A DNA stretch of 64,000 nt from Amblyornis subalaris (GCA_018881555.1 JACAXG010000026.1:7925825-7989824), one strand, 5' to 3'. Positions 35,669-47,969 are shown, counted from the first letter of the stretch. The notes: generated by a model not told the origin, from the letters alone. Program-made: numbers and translations.

Positions 35669-37331
35669 TAGGAATTCAGAAGGCAGCTGGCTGAAAGTCA
35701 GAGTTTGGAATGCCACTGAGCCATGGAAGTTTCCGCTTTGCATGTTTCTGGCCCTTTTTAGAGTAAGGAACCATACACTAGAACCTACTATAGGTAATGG
35801 TAAAACATTACTTTACTCTGGCCACAGACATGTGTCTACCCATCTGCCACTACATTTTAGTTAGAGAAGCTCCTTGAGTAGAGTATGAAACATTTCTTGT
35901 TAAACCGACAGAAATTACAGTGGTAAAGATAGATCATTATATTTTTTATTTCTGCAAAATAAAAATGAGTAAATTGTGCCTAAAAGATAGGGAGCTTTTA
36001 GTTTCTTTGAGTTAAATCTCTGCACCTAAACACGCATTTCAAATCACTATAACAGTATTGCTGTTCTGGGATTTTAGTACTTATTTGACAGGTGACACCT
36101 AGTTTAAGTAAGGCTAAAATGTCTTAGAGCAATTTGTGTGCAATATCAAGAAAAATAGAACCAAATTCTATGTTAAAAAGTCTAGGAAACCAGTCTGCTT
36201 CAAAATGGGCTGATGAGACATAATACCGGAATGCTAGCATAGTGCTTATGTAAAGAGTGAATTGCTCATCATAAAGATTAAATCTTCATAGTGCTGTGGC
36301 AAGTGGCAATGAACTGGCAATCCATCTGTTCTCGCTCTCTTCAAATATTAGAATTTATTACTGCAGAAAAAAATAGCTGCTAATTTTTGAACCAACCACC
36401 TGTAAAGAACAAGTCATTGCACAGATAAGATGTGCTTCCCCTCACCCCCAAATGCACCTTTAGCTAACTTCATTCCCTCAATTTGAATGAGAGCACATTT
36501 CAAATGAAGAGCAATTATATGGCTCTGTGCCTTGTACAACCTCTTAAAAACAGAGATTTGCTGGCATAAAATTAATTCTGTGCTCAGTCTACAGATCTAA
36601 CTAGCTTAGAGTAAGAACATTTCTCTCTTCAAAACACAGAACAACTAAAGGCTTGCTTGGATGGGTTTACTATTTATACTATGCTTTGGTTAAATATTGG
36701 TTCTAAAATAGATTTGTTGACAGCTGATATGGCAGTGCCATTATGTATTGAGAGTGCAATATAATGCCATTTATTTTTCTACAGGCTTATTTGTACAAGA
36801 TGACTTGCTCTATTCTAAATGAGTATAATTCCTTCCATCCCCGTCCATGAGGAGAAACATTGTTTGTAGTTATACTCTGTAAGAGAGGGAATTCAACAGT
36901 GATTACGCACTCCATTCCTGTTTTAAGCTTTACCTAGTAGTTATTTCTTTTCTTTCTCCAGGGTACTCTGCTGTGATGTGTAAATGCTTGGCCAACTCCC
37001 TTCGTCATCTGAAAAGATCCCAGACTATTTTTTTCTGCAATATAGCACTCCTATACAGTAACTTTATTTTGTCTGTGGGCCTTGCATTTGTTGAAGAACA
37101 GTACATTGCATTCCAAGAGACTTTGTTCAAAACAGAGGGAATATTTTTTTCATATTTCATTGAAACTTTTCCCTTGTTTCTCCTTTCAGAAATACTGAAC
37201 ACCTCAATTGCTTTTCTTAGCAACATTTTCATCTAATCTGTAGTTCAGGGCTCATGTTTTGTTATTCTAACTTGACATTTAGAAACACACTGGGGTTTAT
37301 GAATGAATCCTTCTGACGGCCATCAAAAGTT

Positions 37332-37812
37332 ACCATAGAATGGCTTGGGTTGGAAGGGACCTTAAAGATAATCTCATTTCAACCCTCCTGCCTTGGGAAG
37401 GGATGTCTTCCACTAGACCAGGTTGCTAGAGCTCCATCCAACCTGGCCTTGAAAACTGCCAGGGATGGGGCAGCCACAATTTCTCTAGGAAACCTGTGCC
37501 AGAGTCTCATCACCCTCACGGGGAAGAAGTTTTTCCTCATCTATTCTAATCCTACTCTTTCTCAGTTTGAAGCCATTCCCCCTTGTCCTGTCACTCCAGG
37601 CCCTTGTAAATAGTCTCTCTCCATCTTTCTTGTAGCTCCCTTCAGGTACTGGAAGGCCACAATCAGGTCACTCCAAAGCCTTCTCTTTTCCAGGCTGAAC
37701 AATCCCAATTCTCTCAGCATTTCCTCATAGGAGAGGTGCTCCATCCCTCTAATCAATTTGGTGGCCTCCTCTGGACTCACTTCAACAGATTGATGTTCTT
37801 CCTATCACATCT
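37332..37812 (-). mobile_element. CR1 LINE fragment, 3' portion, minus strand
   Basis: On the plus strand it runs from the reversed tail 'accatagaatggcttgggtt' and 'ggaagggaccttaaagataa' through 'gagctccatccaacctggcc', 'ggggaagaagtttttcctca', 'cattcccccttgtcctgtca' and 'ctgaacaatcccaattctct'. It ends at 'ggcctcctctggactcactt' and 'gttcttcctatcacatctaa'. It is slightly longer at its 5' end than the 28284 copy. It is one of the least diverged copies and pairs in inverted orientation with the 40153-40728 copy 2.3 kb away. Decayed ORF2 C-terminus only. Confidence 0.95.
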
Positions 37813-38051
37813 AAGGAATCTCACCTTGGGAGGCAGAGAGGTTTGCTGGCAGGATAGTCATGTTTTTTGCCAGCAATTTCACTAGAGCTTTTTATGATGG
37901 AAAACCCCAGTATTAAAAGCAGGACATAAATGGCCACCAAGAGATTTAAGATACAAAGTTTCTCAGGCAAGATGCCTTTATTAGAATTCTAGAGCAGCAA
38001 GGAGGGACTCTGACCTTCTGAAAAGATACTAAGAAAGCTCCGTAATCAAGA

Positions 38052-38184
38052 AATCATAGAGTAAAAAACTGGTTTGTTTTGGAGGGGATCTTAGAGATTA
38101 TCCAGTTCCAACTCCCCTGCTGTGAACAGGGACACCTTTCACTACACCAGGTTGCTCAAAGCTCCATCCAACTTGGCCTTCTTG
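38052..38184 (-). mobile_element. Short CR1 LINE 3'-end fragment, minus strand
   Basis: About 130 bases matching the CR1 3' UTR in reverse: 'aatcatagagtaaaaaactg', 'gattatccagttccaactcc', 'gggacacctttcactacacc' and 'gctccatccaacttggcctt'. It stops abruptly at 38184, a strong 5' truncation. It lies 240 bases from the end of the previous copy in the same orientation but has its own tail end, so it is a separate insertion. Confidence 0.88.
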
Positions 38185-40152
38185 GAAAGTTAAAGAAACA
38201 GGGCAAATCATTGTAACATTTGGGCTTTTTTCTCTAGCTTCACTGGTTTTTTATACAAAAAAATATTTTCATGAAGTTCATTATTAAGTTAAATTCTCGC
38301 ATCTGCTGCACTGGTTATTGCTTTCTGCTTAGAGGTGTTTAAGTGTTCAGTCATTCAGATGACTGGAGCTGAAGATTGTAAGGGAGGATGTCAGACAAGG
38401 AACATGCACCACAGAAATGGATGAAAACTGCAGATAGGGTTGAATAATACTTTATCTAAGCAGATTAAGAAGCTAGTGGTATCTGTTGATTTCACACAGC
38501 AAACTGGAGAACTTTTCCATGTATCTAAGCAACTTGTAGGTGACTACTTTTACTACTTCTGTATTAGAAAAATGGTGCTGTGCACATTTATCTGTTCACT
38601 TACCTGGGGAAACATGAGAGTTGTTTACCCAAGAATATTTATGAAGTTCAGACGTTCTATCAGAAGTAGATTGGGACGAGCACAGATGGTAAATGCGTTA
38701 CTCAAAACTGATGAATCCCCAGGTGATATATGAAGACTGTTTTATTTCCAGGGATGTCAATAAGGAGCCACCAGCTTCTTGAGGTGATCTTGTTAATTTT
38801 GTATGCAGGTTTTACGATTTATCTTCCAGGCTCTAAAGAGCAATTAAATTCACCTATGCTCATCAAAAGACTTAATGAGTATCATAAGTTTTGATGATAA
38901 TGCTGTTCTTTTCTTCTTTAGGTAGCTTCATTCACCGACTGTGTTATAGGCTTTAGGCACATAAATGTCACAATTTCAGAATGGAGTGGCTTTTTTGAAG
39001 GAGGCCTTTTCATTTAAATTCTGACCTCATTTTACATCCTATGCAGGATGGGTCTTCTGCAGGCAGAATGTCAGGTAGGCAACCCAGGAACATTCTGCTC
39101 TAGTTCCTTCAAGGAGCAAGTCCATAGGATCATGTGCTATCATAACTACTTAAAGGATGGCTTTTTTTCTGATACCTGTTTTATAGTATATAAATAACAT
39201 AAATACAGCCCCCATAGATGTATTAAAATCCACTATGAAATACTATTTTCTAGAATAAAGCTCTAAAAGTCTCATGGTAAGATGTAATTCATACACATTT
39301 TCAGAATAGCTCATGAAAACTCATCGGTAACTTTTAATTGTGAGCTCTAGAATTAAAAAATCAAACTATATACATGCAATGTGTAATATTGATACTGTTA
39401 TGTGAAAAATTGACATTCCTATACTTCATATGTATAACGAACACAGCCTTTACCTCTCAGTGAGTACATATACACCTATTTTTCTTGAAAATATTTTTTA
39501 TATTTGTTTTATAGCAACATAATTTCCATGTCAGACAATAAATACATAAATGTGAACAGAAATAATTCACATAGTGCTTTAAAATGTTGTAAATATGTAC
39601 CCAAGGTGCACAATCATGCTGAAATTTATAAAAATCCATCCTTGTTGGCAATGGTGGCCTCTAGATGACAAAAGCCACCAAGTAGTACATAAATGAATGT
39701 ACAAGGTTTGCTAAACAGAAAAAGTTTTATGTTTGGGGAACAAAATGAGTCATTTTTTGCTTTTTGTACCACTGTTGTTATGTTCCTTCCACACAAGTGA
39801 AGGAATACTTCATTTTAGGAGGAAAAAACAGTTTTTATGCAGTGAGATGTAGTTTCTCATACCTACATTTTTATTTTTTTTTACTTGAGATAATGTGTTG
39901 CTGTTGAAAATGCAAGAGTCCATCAGCAGTGAAAATCTGCAGGAAGAGCAATTAAGCATATTTTTGTAAGCAGAAATAATCTCCTCAAGTTCATTTTTTC
40001 TATGGCATCAGTATAACTCAAAGCAATGCAAAGACTGATGGCACAATGTCAAAGCACCTGTAAGACACAGTATCTCTGGGAAGATTAATGTCTCCTCCAC
40101 GGAGAATACATGGTATTGTCTGTTCATTATGACTTTCACTTCTTTGGTTCTT
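38185..40152. other. Unique AT-rich non-coding DNA
   Basis: Nothing recognised. A 97-codon plus-strand frame at 38440-38733 has no recognisable motif and no clear splice or promoter context. Confidence 0.5.
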
Positions 40153-40728
40153 CCAAGGTTGAGGGAGGGGATTCTGCCCCCTGCCCTGCTCTGGTGAGAC
40201 CCCACCTGCAGCGCTGCATCCAGCCCTGAGGTCCCAGCCCAGGAAGGACATGGAGCTGTTGTAGCCAGTCCAGAGGAAGCCACCAAGATGACCAGAGGGA
40301 TGGAGCACCTCTGCTGTGAGTAAAGACTGAGAAAATTGGGATTATTCAGCCTGGAAATGAGAAGGCTTTGGGGTGACCTAGTTGTGGCCTTCCAGTACCT
40401 GAAGAGAGCTATGAGAAAGACAGAGAGAGACTATTTACAAGGGCCTAGAGTGACAGGACAAGGGGGAATTGCTTCAAACTTAAAAGAGAGTAGGTTTAGA
40501 ATAGATATGAGAAAAAAACTTCTTCCCTGTGAGGGTGATGAGGCCCTGGCACAGGTTTCCTAGAGAAATTGTGGCTGCCCCATCCCTGGCAGTTTTCAAG
40601 GCCAGATTGGATGGAGCTCTAGCAACCTGGTCTAGTGGAAGGTGTCCCTGCCCATTGCAGGGTAGTTGGAATGCAATGATCTTTAAGGTCCCCTCCAACA
40701 TAAACCATTCTATGATTCTGTGATCCTA
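40153..40728 (+). mobile_element. CR1 LINE fragment, 3' portion, plus strand
   Basis: Plus-strand CR1 starting within 'gagggaggggattctgcccc' and 'tctggtgagaccccacctgc'. It continues through 'gagggatggagcacctctgc', 'gggattattcagcctggaaa', 'gtggccttccagtacctgaa', 'ctagagtgacaggacaaggg' and 'catccctggcagttttcaag'. It closes with 'aaccattctatgattctgtg'. It is the longest copy of the closely related group and preserves a clean tail. No intact coding frame. Confidence 0.95.
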
Positions 40729-40828
40729 GATGTGATGAAATGTGATGAACATGATCTAAATATAACCAGGGCAACTCAGAATTTTCTCCACTTTTTCATT
40801 CTCTTTTTCCCCTTCTGCGTGACAGCAA

Positions 40829-40866
40829 TATGTATGTATGTATATATGTATGTATGTATGTATATG
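40829..40866. repeat. (TATG)n microsatellite
   Basis: An imperfect TATG/TGTA tetranucleotide run lying between two CR1 copies that face each other tail to tail. It is probably polymorphic in length. Confidence 0.9.
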
Positions 40867-40886
40867 AAAATAACTATGCTTCTGAT

Positions 40887-41165
40887 ATCACAGAATCCAA
40901 GGCGGTTAAAGAGTTGGAATGGAACTTAAAAATTCACTTGTTCCTGTTGGGCAAGGACACCTCCCACTAGACCAGATTGCTCAAGGCCTTATCCACCCGG
41001 GCTTTGAATAGTGCCAGGATTGGGGCACCCATAACTTCCCTCAGGAGCCTGTTGCAGTGCCTGATCACTGTCACAGTAAAAAATTTCTTCCTGATAGCTA
41101 ACTTAAATTTCCCCTCTTTCAATTTGTACCCATTACCTCTTGTGTCTTGTCACTACAGTTCCAAT
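40887..41165 (-). mobile_element. CR1 LINE fragment, 3' portion, minus strand
   Basis: On the plus strand it shows the reversed CR1 ending: 'atcacagaatccaaggcggt', 'ggacacctcccactagacca', 'gattgctcaaggccttatcc', 'ggagcctgttgcagtgcctg', 'aatttcttcctgatagctaa' and 'cccattacctcttgtgtctt'. It is more diverged than its neighbour at 40153 and of a different subfamily. It is truncated near 41165, where similarity fades into a unique A-rich region. Confidence 0.9.
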
Positions 41166-42236
41166 ATCAGAAAAGAAAAAGAACTTTCATATCTCCAGGA
41201 GGAATGTTGACATCAGTGCAAGTCAGAATAGAACGAAAAATTCTTCCAGAATTGTTGCAGGGAATGATAAACCAGGAAAAATGGAAAAATGTTCTTTTGT
41301 GGAATTTCTTGGGTTGTGGAGGGCAAAACCTGAACAATGTTGACAGTTTTTAGAAGTTTTCCCATCTTAGTTTTCTGAATGACTTTCCTTTCGAAATCTT
41401 CAGTATGTTTAAGTGATTGACTTCAAAATATCTGTTGCAGTCTCTCTCGATAGTGGATGTCCATGATTATCCCCAAACCACTGTCATTTTCAAGTGGTTA
41501 AAATTTCCTCTCAGGAGCTTGAACTAGATACCTTTTCCCTTTGAGAAATTTCTACCAGTGTGTTTGTTAACATACAGATGGATGTGAAAAATAACCTCCA
41601 CTGGAGATTTGCTTCACACTGTATATAGGGAATGACGGGAGACTTGAGGTTGTGTTGCTGAAAGCAGCTGTTTGAGTTCAGTTGGGTACAGGAGATGACA
41701 CTCGATCTGATAAACATTTGCATCACCAAGGAATTTGTTTAATGTGTGTGTTAGAGAAAGAGGAGATTATTTCCTCAGTGAGTTTGGTTTTTACAATTTA
41801 TTTTATTTGGAGTGAGAGAAAGATTAGATCACTCCAAACCCTATACAAAATACTAAAAGGAAGTTAACTGGAAAAGCTGGTTTACCCACAAAGTAAACAA
41901 TATTGATGATGAATAAATGGGAGTTTTTTGGCAGAACAGTTTATGACAGTTTGTCAGGAAAGCCTTCTACAGGAAGTCGAGTAAGTGCAGGCTTAGACAC
42001 TTCACACTGAATGTAGAGTAAATCTGTTATGCACAGCCTTTTTTTGCTTTTTCAGCTACGATTTAGATAAGCACATGTCAGTTTTCTGGTTTTTGATACT
42101 GTAAACAAAACCTCGAGTTTTAATGTGAGTTGAGTGATTTCACGATAAAAGAAAACTCTGAATAGTGTCTGGTTCTCGCTATACCAGTTCTCAGGAAAAT
42201 TGATTCCATTTTAATGACTGCCTCACACTTCAGCAC

Positions 42237-42449
42237 CTTGTCTGAACTATCCTAAGAGTGTCCGCAGGAGATGATTTATGAGCCAATTTGGAGGCTGGTA
42301 CTCCAGAAGCCAGAAGTAGTGAAAGTGCCTCTCGCTGACCAGAACTGATCATGGAATACCTTGTAGGAAGGTAATGGAGTACTTCTGTGTTCTGCACCAT
42401 TTCAGAAAGTCTGTAATGTTTTCCTCTCCCTACAATAACAGCAACATTT
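42237..42449 (-). other. Candidate internal exon, minus strand (unproven)
   Basis: A good acceptor (gataatactttttacag) precedes an open frame of 70 codons plus three split bases. It ends at a mediocre donor (GACAAG then gtgctg); if the donor is not used, the frame stops three codons later. The peptide includes VGRGKHYRLSEMVQNTEVLH and QREALSLLLASGVPASKLAH. Its balanced composition is unlike noise from AT-rich DNA. I recognise no family. Phase (2 in, 2 out) does not fit directly with the candidates at 41532 (0 to 0) or 44843 (1 to 1). Confidence 0.22.
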
Positions 42450-44842
42450 CTGTAAAAAGTATTATCACAAGGCTTGGGGTATTTGCCAAAATAAGACAAT
42501 TTTTTTTAAGGTATAAATTTTAAAGCATTTTTATATAATATGTATATACACACGAACATGTTTAAAATTAATACACTATTTTAAAATGATCAAATTCAGC
42601 AAATATACAGGATGACATTCCTGTTGTACCATACTGACTTTCAGTTATAGTACAAATGCAATTTTACTTTTTTGTCCATGAAGTTACATTTAACTTCATG
42701 ATGCCATACTGTGGCTTATTCCAAGTGCAAGTCTGAAGCCTGAACAGTGAATACTGAGTAGTACTTGGGAGTTTCTTCTTCATGTTCATGTTCTGCTTGT
42801 TTTAAAGTGTATACCTGGATGAAAATAAAATCAGAGGTATTGACTACTTCAGCTGCAAGCTTAATATTTTAGAAGATTTTCATTCTACTTTGTTGCAAAA
42901 ACTTGTAGACAAATGGAGAGAAGCAGAGATCTAGAAAAGATCAAGTTATTAAAATTAAAATTATTTTAGCACTGTATATATCTCTTGAAATATAGTAGTT
43001 GCAAATTTAAAATAGGTCACTCTATGTGCTTTTTAAACTGGTTTAAAAGTGTTTAGGAAAAAAAAGAAAAACCAGTAAGTAACAGGTAGAATAAAGACTA
43101 AGACAGAGAAGGGATTTTGAACACCTAGGAAATTTTAACAAACACGTTCATGTGTCAGCCTAGCTATTCTTGAGCTTTGTGTTATACATTTTCATCGGAT
43201 AGGAAAAAATGCACTTAATTTCTTATGCTATATGGAAAGAATTTCTACTATTATATGGAGAGAGAAAAAAAATAAAAAATTCATTATGTTTCTTATTGAA
43301 TAGAAAAGTAATGTTATCCATTTCATTATTCTTCTAACTGCATGCTTAGGAAGTCAGGAGGAGGCTTTGGTTTTTTCCAAATATCAAGGGGTAACCAGGC
43401 TATACTTTTTTAACCTAGTTTCTCTTATTCTCTATAAAATTATCCCTTCCCCCCTGTTTCAGTGTTTCTTCTGAAACCAATACTCATGTAGTTCAAGACT
43501 AAAGTGGAGTCATTCTTTCTTTCTCTTGACAGAAACTCAATTCAGCATGTTTGCAGTCACACCAAACTGAAACCCCACCATTATACCGAGACACCTTCAA
43601 AGAACGACAATGGTAGATTAAAGAGGCAATATGGGATGGTAATTGTATTTTGTAACAGGGAGATTTATGAATGAATGAAATTTGTTTCAATTTATGTGCA
43701 GAGTCGAACCATGAACCATATTTTCAACATATGAAATGCACCCTGCTCCCCCCACTCCTTGATCTTCCTTATTATATGACAGCTTCAATTGTTTCCAGCA
43801 TCCACATGTTCTGTGGGTGAAGATATTCTGTCGAACAGGGGAGAAGCATTTTGTGGGGGGAGGACAATGTCACATCTTGCCTAGGAGGGGTGAACAAATT
43901 AGGAAACAGCGCTGCTCATCTACTGATTATATCAGCCTCATTTCATTCACTGAATAGGAAATGTATGGGTTTGGATATTGGATATGGCTGCTGTTTTGTT
44001 AAATCAAAATATTTGTTTTGAAAGCTATTGGGAGGAAAAATTATAGCCGGTGGGTTTTGTCCAAAACAAGCTTAAGATAAGGGACTAAAGAATTTTATCA
44101 TAAATAGTCATAATCCTTCTTACACCACACGTATCTCTGACACAGATTTTGNACTTTCAACAAGGATGAAACTTTCTTTTGACTGGTGGATTATCAGTAT
44201 ACTGTAGAAAGTATCAGAGATGTAAGGGGAATAAACTAGTGAATCTTTTTGTCTGTAATACTTCCATCTTCCTTAGTTGTCATGCAAACTTATGGTGAAC
44301 ACAGTGTTTCAAGCAACTACTCTGACCTGAAGTCCTTACAAGGTGAAATTTCCAGATGCTCAAAGCAGATTAATATTAAGAGAAATATATGGATGGTTTG
44401 GAGATTTTTTTTCCTCAGAATACTTTCTGTCTCACAGGTAACATGGGGAACCTGTTCAATCTGTATCATAAGCCCCAAACCCCGCTACCCACTAACAACT
44501 GTCAGAGCTTCTGTACTAACCTGACCTTAAAAAGTTAAAAGGGTGATGAATCACAAAGTATGAGTACCTGACAGAAACCTCATTGCTGTCCTTCCTTAAG
44601 AAAAATACTATATAATCCTAAGAAAGAGACTTTATGGAAGACAAAAAATACAGATAACACAGGTTCCTCGATGACTGACCATGATAATGAAAGATGAGAT
44701 TTGCTGACGAGAATAATCTCTGTCCAAAGTGGGCATATGCATACATCCATACTTGCATGTGTGTGCATGTGTTTCCATGTGTCTGGATTTAATGAAGTCA
44801 TTCTGTTGGATTTTGCCTAAGGCAGGGAGTGTGCCAGCTCAC

Positions 44843-45061
44843 CTTGGTGCTTCTGTGTGCGATTTCTAACATGTTGAACACATCTTGCTACTCTTTCCAT
44901 GTGCTTTTCTATAAATGAAGCTGGAATTCTGGTGTTTGGTTCACAGGTCAACCAGGACAATAAGGATGACAGGGGCTTCTTTTGTGTTCCTTGTGGAATT
45001 TTACTGCATTGTGTCTTACTAAAGAGAGGCAAACTAGTCTTAAAATCATCAAAGCATGTTT
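44843..45061 (-). other. Candidate internal exon, minus strand (unproven)
   Basis: The segment sits inside a 108-codon open frame (44817-45143) and ends at a strong donor (CACCAAG then gtgagc). The acceptor is weaker (tttacaatgtagcag), with an alternative 15 bases upstream (attccttaatgcag). The 72 complete codons include PLSSLLSWLTCEPNTRIPAS and HMERVARCVQHVRNRTQKHQ, a plausible soluble, basic helical peptide. No family is recognised. Phase is 1 in and 1 out. No partner exon with a matching phase was found. Confidence 0.22.
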
Positions 45062-46113
45062 CTGCTACATTGTAAACTGCATTAAGGAATAAACTATCTG
45101 TTATTATAATTATCATCACATTTCTTATATTGCTTTCTGTCAATCAATAGTACATTGTTAAAGCACTATTATATAGTGATTACACTGGTGTACGGACACA
45201 TAAAATGTTTAGATTTCATGGTTATAATGTAACGTTATTAAAGTGTCTTAGCAGTATGCAAGCTCCATGAGTTATAAGCATCTGGAATCTTAGGAGAAAA
45301 TCAGAGTATTAGATAAGAATTTTATAAAATAAGTGGATGATAAAGAAGAGATTAAACAGGTGTTTTTCCAACCCAGCATAATAACCTATTTCTATTTTAA
45401 AAATCCTTAAGTATTTGCATGCATAATAATGTAGTACATATCAACACTATATGCTAACAGGAGGATACATCAACCATACAGTTTCCTGTTAGAGTTGTAT
45501 TTGGAGAGGCAGTTCAAAGGCTTGTGGACTTCATAGTGAGATTAGTAGACTTTACTAACTTTTTTTGTTTTATTTAATGGATTAAATACTTTTTTAAACA
45601 GACATCACAAGGTTTTGTCATATCTATATTAAACACTGACAACAAGAATCTGTTCAGCTTAGTGATGAATAGAGACAGGATGACATTCAGAATTTACGGC
45701 TAAGAATAAGCCACTTGAAGTCACTCAAGAATTCAGCCTTGATACCTCTGATGTTCATATTCTCTTTGCTATCAATAGTTTTACACTGCTTTATTCTGAT
45801 ATTTATTCTGTTACTTTAACCTCTACTCACTTGTGTCTCAACTGCTTTTGGTGTCCAACTCTATCCAGACTCTCTCACTCAAAAAACCTGTTTGGGTAGC
45901 TGAGTTCAGGTTTGTTTCACAGTGTTATACAGTATCTGGCACAGGAATGTGTTTGAACAATGTGTGTTCTTGTATCTCATAAAAATGGGAAATTGAGTGT
46001 GTAGTGCTCTTCCGAGCAAGAAAAGGTACATGATACATTGCAATGATTCTGTGTTCAAATTGGATCAGTTTTTTCTAAAGCTAAGGAAAAGGAAGAGCTA
46101 AAATTCTGCAGGT

Positions 46114-46167
46114 AAAAATGTAGGTGATATATTGATTTGTAAAAAGGTAGGTGATATATTGATTTGT
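46114..46167. repeat. 27-bp tandem duplication, two copies
   Basis: 'aaaaatgtaggtgatatatt' plus gatttgt is repeated immediately at 46141 with one t-to-g change. Simple local duplication. Confidence 0.9.
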
Positions 46168-47116
46168 TTATTAGCGCTTGATTCTCTGAACTCTGAAGTC
46201 AGCTGAAATGTATTTTTAATATCAGAACAAGCAGAATCTCCTTCCTGAGAAATAATCAGAAAAATTATTTTCAGTGTTAAGTCCCAGTTCTTCCAGTGCC
46301 TGTAGTCTTCTCCCATCAATAACATAATTTCACATTCAGGTCATGATCTGTTCTATACTGTACGGAGTACAATGCTAACTTTCTAGATGCATAGGCTGAG
46401 ATATTGCATGATGGAAATTTTTTATCTATAATACATCCATTGTGACGAGACTGATTTTAAAATAATTTTTATTTATCTTAAAGTTCTTTAAGCAAGAAAT
46501 ATTATTTTTCCCAAGACTCTCTGCAAAGCATCCTAATTTAATAAAAGTAGAGCAATCAAAGGAAATGTAAAGATTTTTTACATAAAGACAGATAAGGAAT
46601 ACATATTGGAAACTTGTCTACTATCTGTTATGCTGTAGTTGTTACGAAAAGAAAAGGAACTGCTAGACAGTTGGTTTTTTTTTAATGATGTGCTAAAGAT
46701 ATCTTAATCTGAATCACACTTCTACATTTTGCTCCCAAGAAGATTGTAAGAAGAAAGATGATCTCTTCTTAACTCTTCATACATGAGAGTTGTCACATGG
46801 CATTAAAAATATATTATGGGCCTGTCTTTCCATAGCAGCACCCTTAAAATGGGGCTGGGTCAGAACTAAAGTGTGCAAAGGTCACAGAAGGTAACTAGCA
46901 CAGCCTGTTTCTGATCCTGTGGCAGTTTCGGGTGCAGGGGTCTCTACAAGGTGAGTTCTGGTTCAGTGTGTTCACAAATACTCCCTGCCTGCAGAGTTGA
47001 GAATCAGAGATTATTTTCATGCTTCTGTGCCACCAGGATTTACTAAGTAGTCAGGTTAGTGGTGTGGGGTTCAATCTTGTGAGGGTGGCTCTTAAATGAG
47101 AGGGAAAAATAAAATA

Positions 47117-47514
47117 GAAAAGCTGAGAGAATTGGGTTGTTCAGCCTGGAAAACTGAAGGCTTTGGGGTGACCTAATTGTGGCCTTCCAGTACCTGAAGG
47201 GTACAAGAAAGATGGAGAGAGACAATTTACGAGGGCCTGGAGTGACAGGACAAGAGGGAACGGCTTCAAATTGACAGAGAGTAGGTTTAGATTAGAGCTT
47301 AGGAAAAAATTCTTTAATATGGGGGTGATAAGGCACAGACACATGTTGCCCAGAGAAGTTGTGGATGCCCCTTCCCTGGAAGTGTTCAAGGCTAGGCTGG
47401 ATGGAACTCTGAGCAACCTGGTCTAGTGGAAGGTATCCTTTCCCATGGCATGGGGAGTTGGAACTAGATGGTCTTTAAGTCCTTTCCAACCCAGGCCATT
47501 CTATAATTCTATGA
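47117..47514 (+). mobile_element. CR1 LINE fragment, 3' portion, plus strand
   Basis: Plus-strand CR1 beginning 'gaaaagctgagagaattggg' and containing 'ttgttcagcctggaaaactg', 'gtggccttccagtacctgaa', 'ggcctggagtgacaggacaa', 'gttgcccagagaagttgtgg', 'gcaacctggtctagtggaag' and 'ccaacccaggccattctata'. It ends in 'attctatgaaatg'. It is close kin of the 9062 and 40153 copies and shorter at the 5' end. The antisense 91-codon frame (47141-47416) is a by-product. Confidence 0.95.
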
Positions 47515-47969
47515 AATGTGATAAAAGCGTCTGTCATTTGTATATGGCTTACATGATTCAATCAAGTGGTGATCAGTGATGAAGATGCTTTGCCCATGAA
47601 TATGAACACTTATATCACATACGAAATTTGGATTAGAAGTAAAATCTGACCTATGAAACATGCAGAGGTTTTTTATTCTAAACCCAGACTGTGGCTCCTT
47701 TTGCCTAGGCTCTGGATTCTGCCAGAATCACTGTGATCTCTCTGGCGGATTGAGGTAGTATTTAATACAGATACCAGTTAGGCAATGGACAGGTTCCCAG
47801 AAAAGGGGGAGTTAGAACTTCACACTGCTATTTTGACTGTAATCATAATTGCATAAATAAGAAGGGTTGATTTCATAGCAGAGTGGAGTTCTCTCCCTTC
47901 TCTGCATTCTTGCTGTAAGAAGTTATGAGCTGCCATTGCTCAGATGCTTTGGGGAACATACCTCACATT

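Larger units (their letters stand above)
31721..37331. other. Unique AT-rich non-coding DNA
   Basis: No gene or interspersed repeat recognised across 5.6 kb apart from the inverted repeat at 33208-33237 and a 24-bp tandem duplication at 35621-35668. A minus-strand segment at 33521-33708 has a strong acceptor (cctttttctcccttacag) followed by a lysine-rich open frame to a stop. That composition is what translated A-rich DNA gives, so I do not call it an exon. Confidence 0.5.
41166..47116. other. Unique AT-rich non-coding DNA with exon-like segments
   Basis: No interspersed repeat recognised over 6 kb. Exon-like segments on the minus strand at 41532-41618, 42237-42449 and 44843-45061 are handled separately. 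A 27-bp tandem duplication lies at 46114-46167 and a single N at 44152. Confidence 0.5.
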
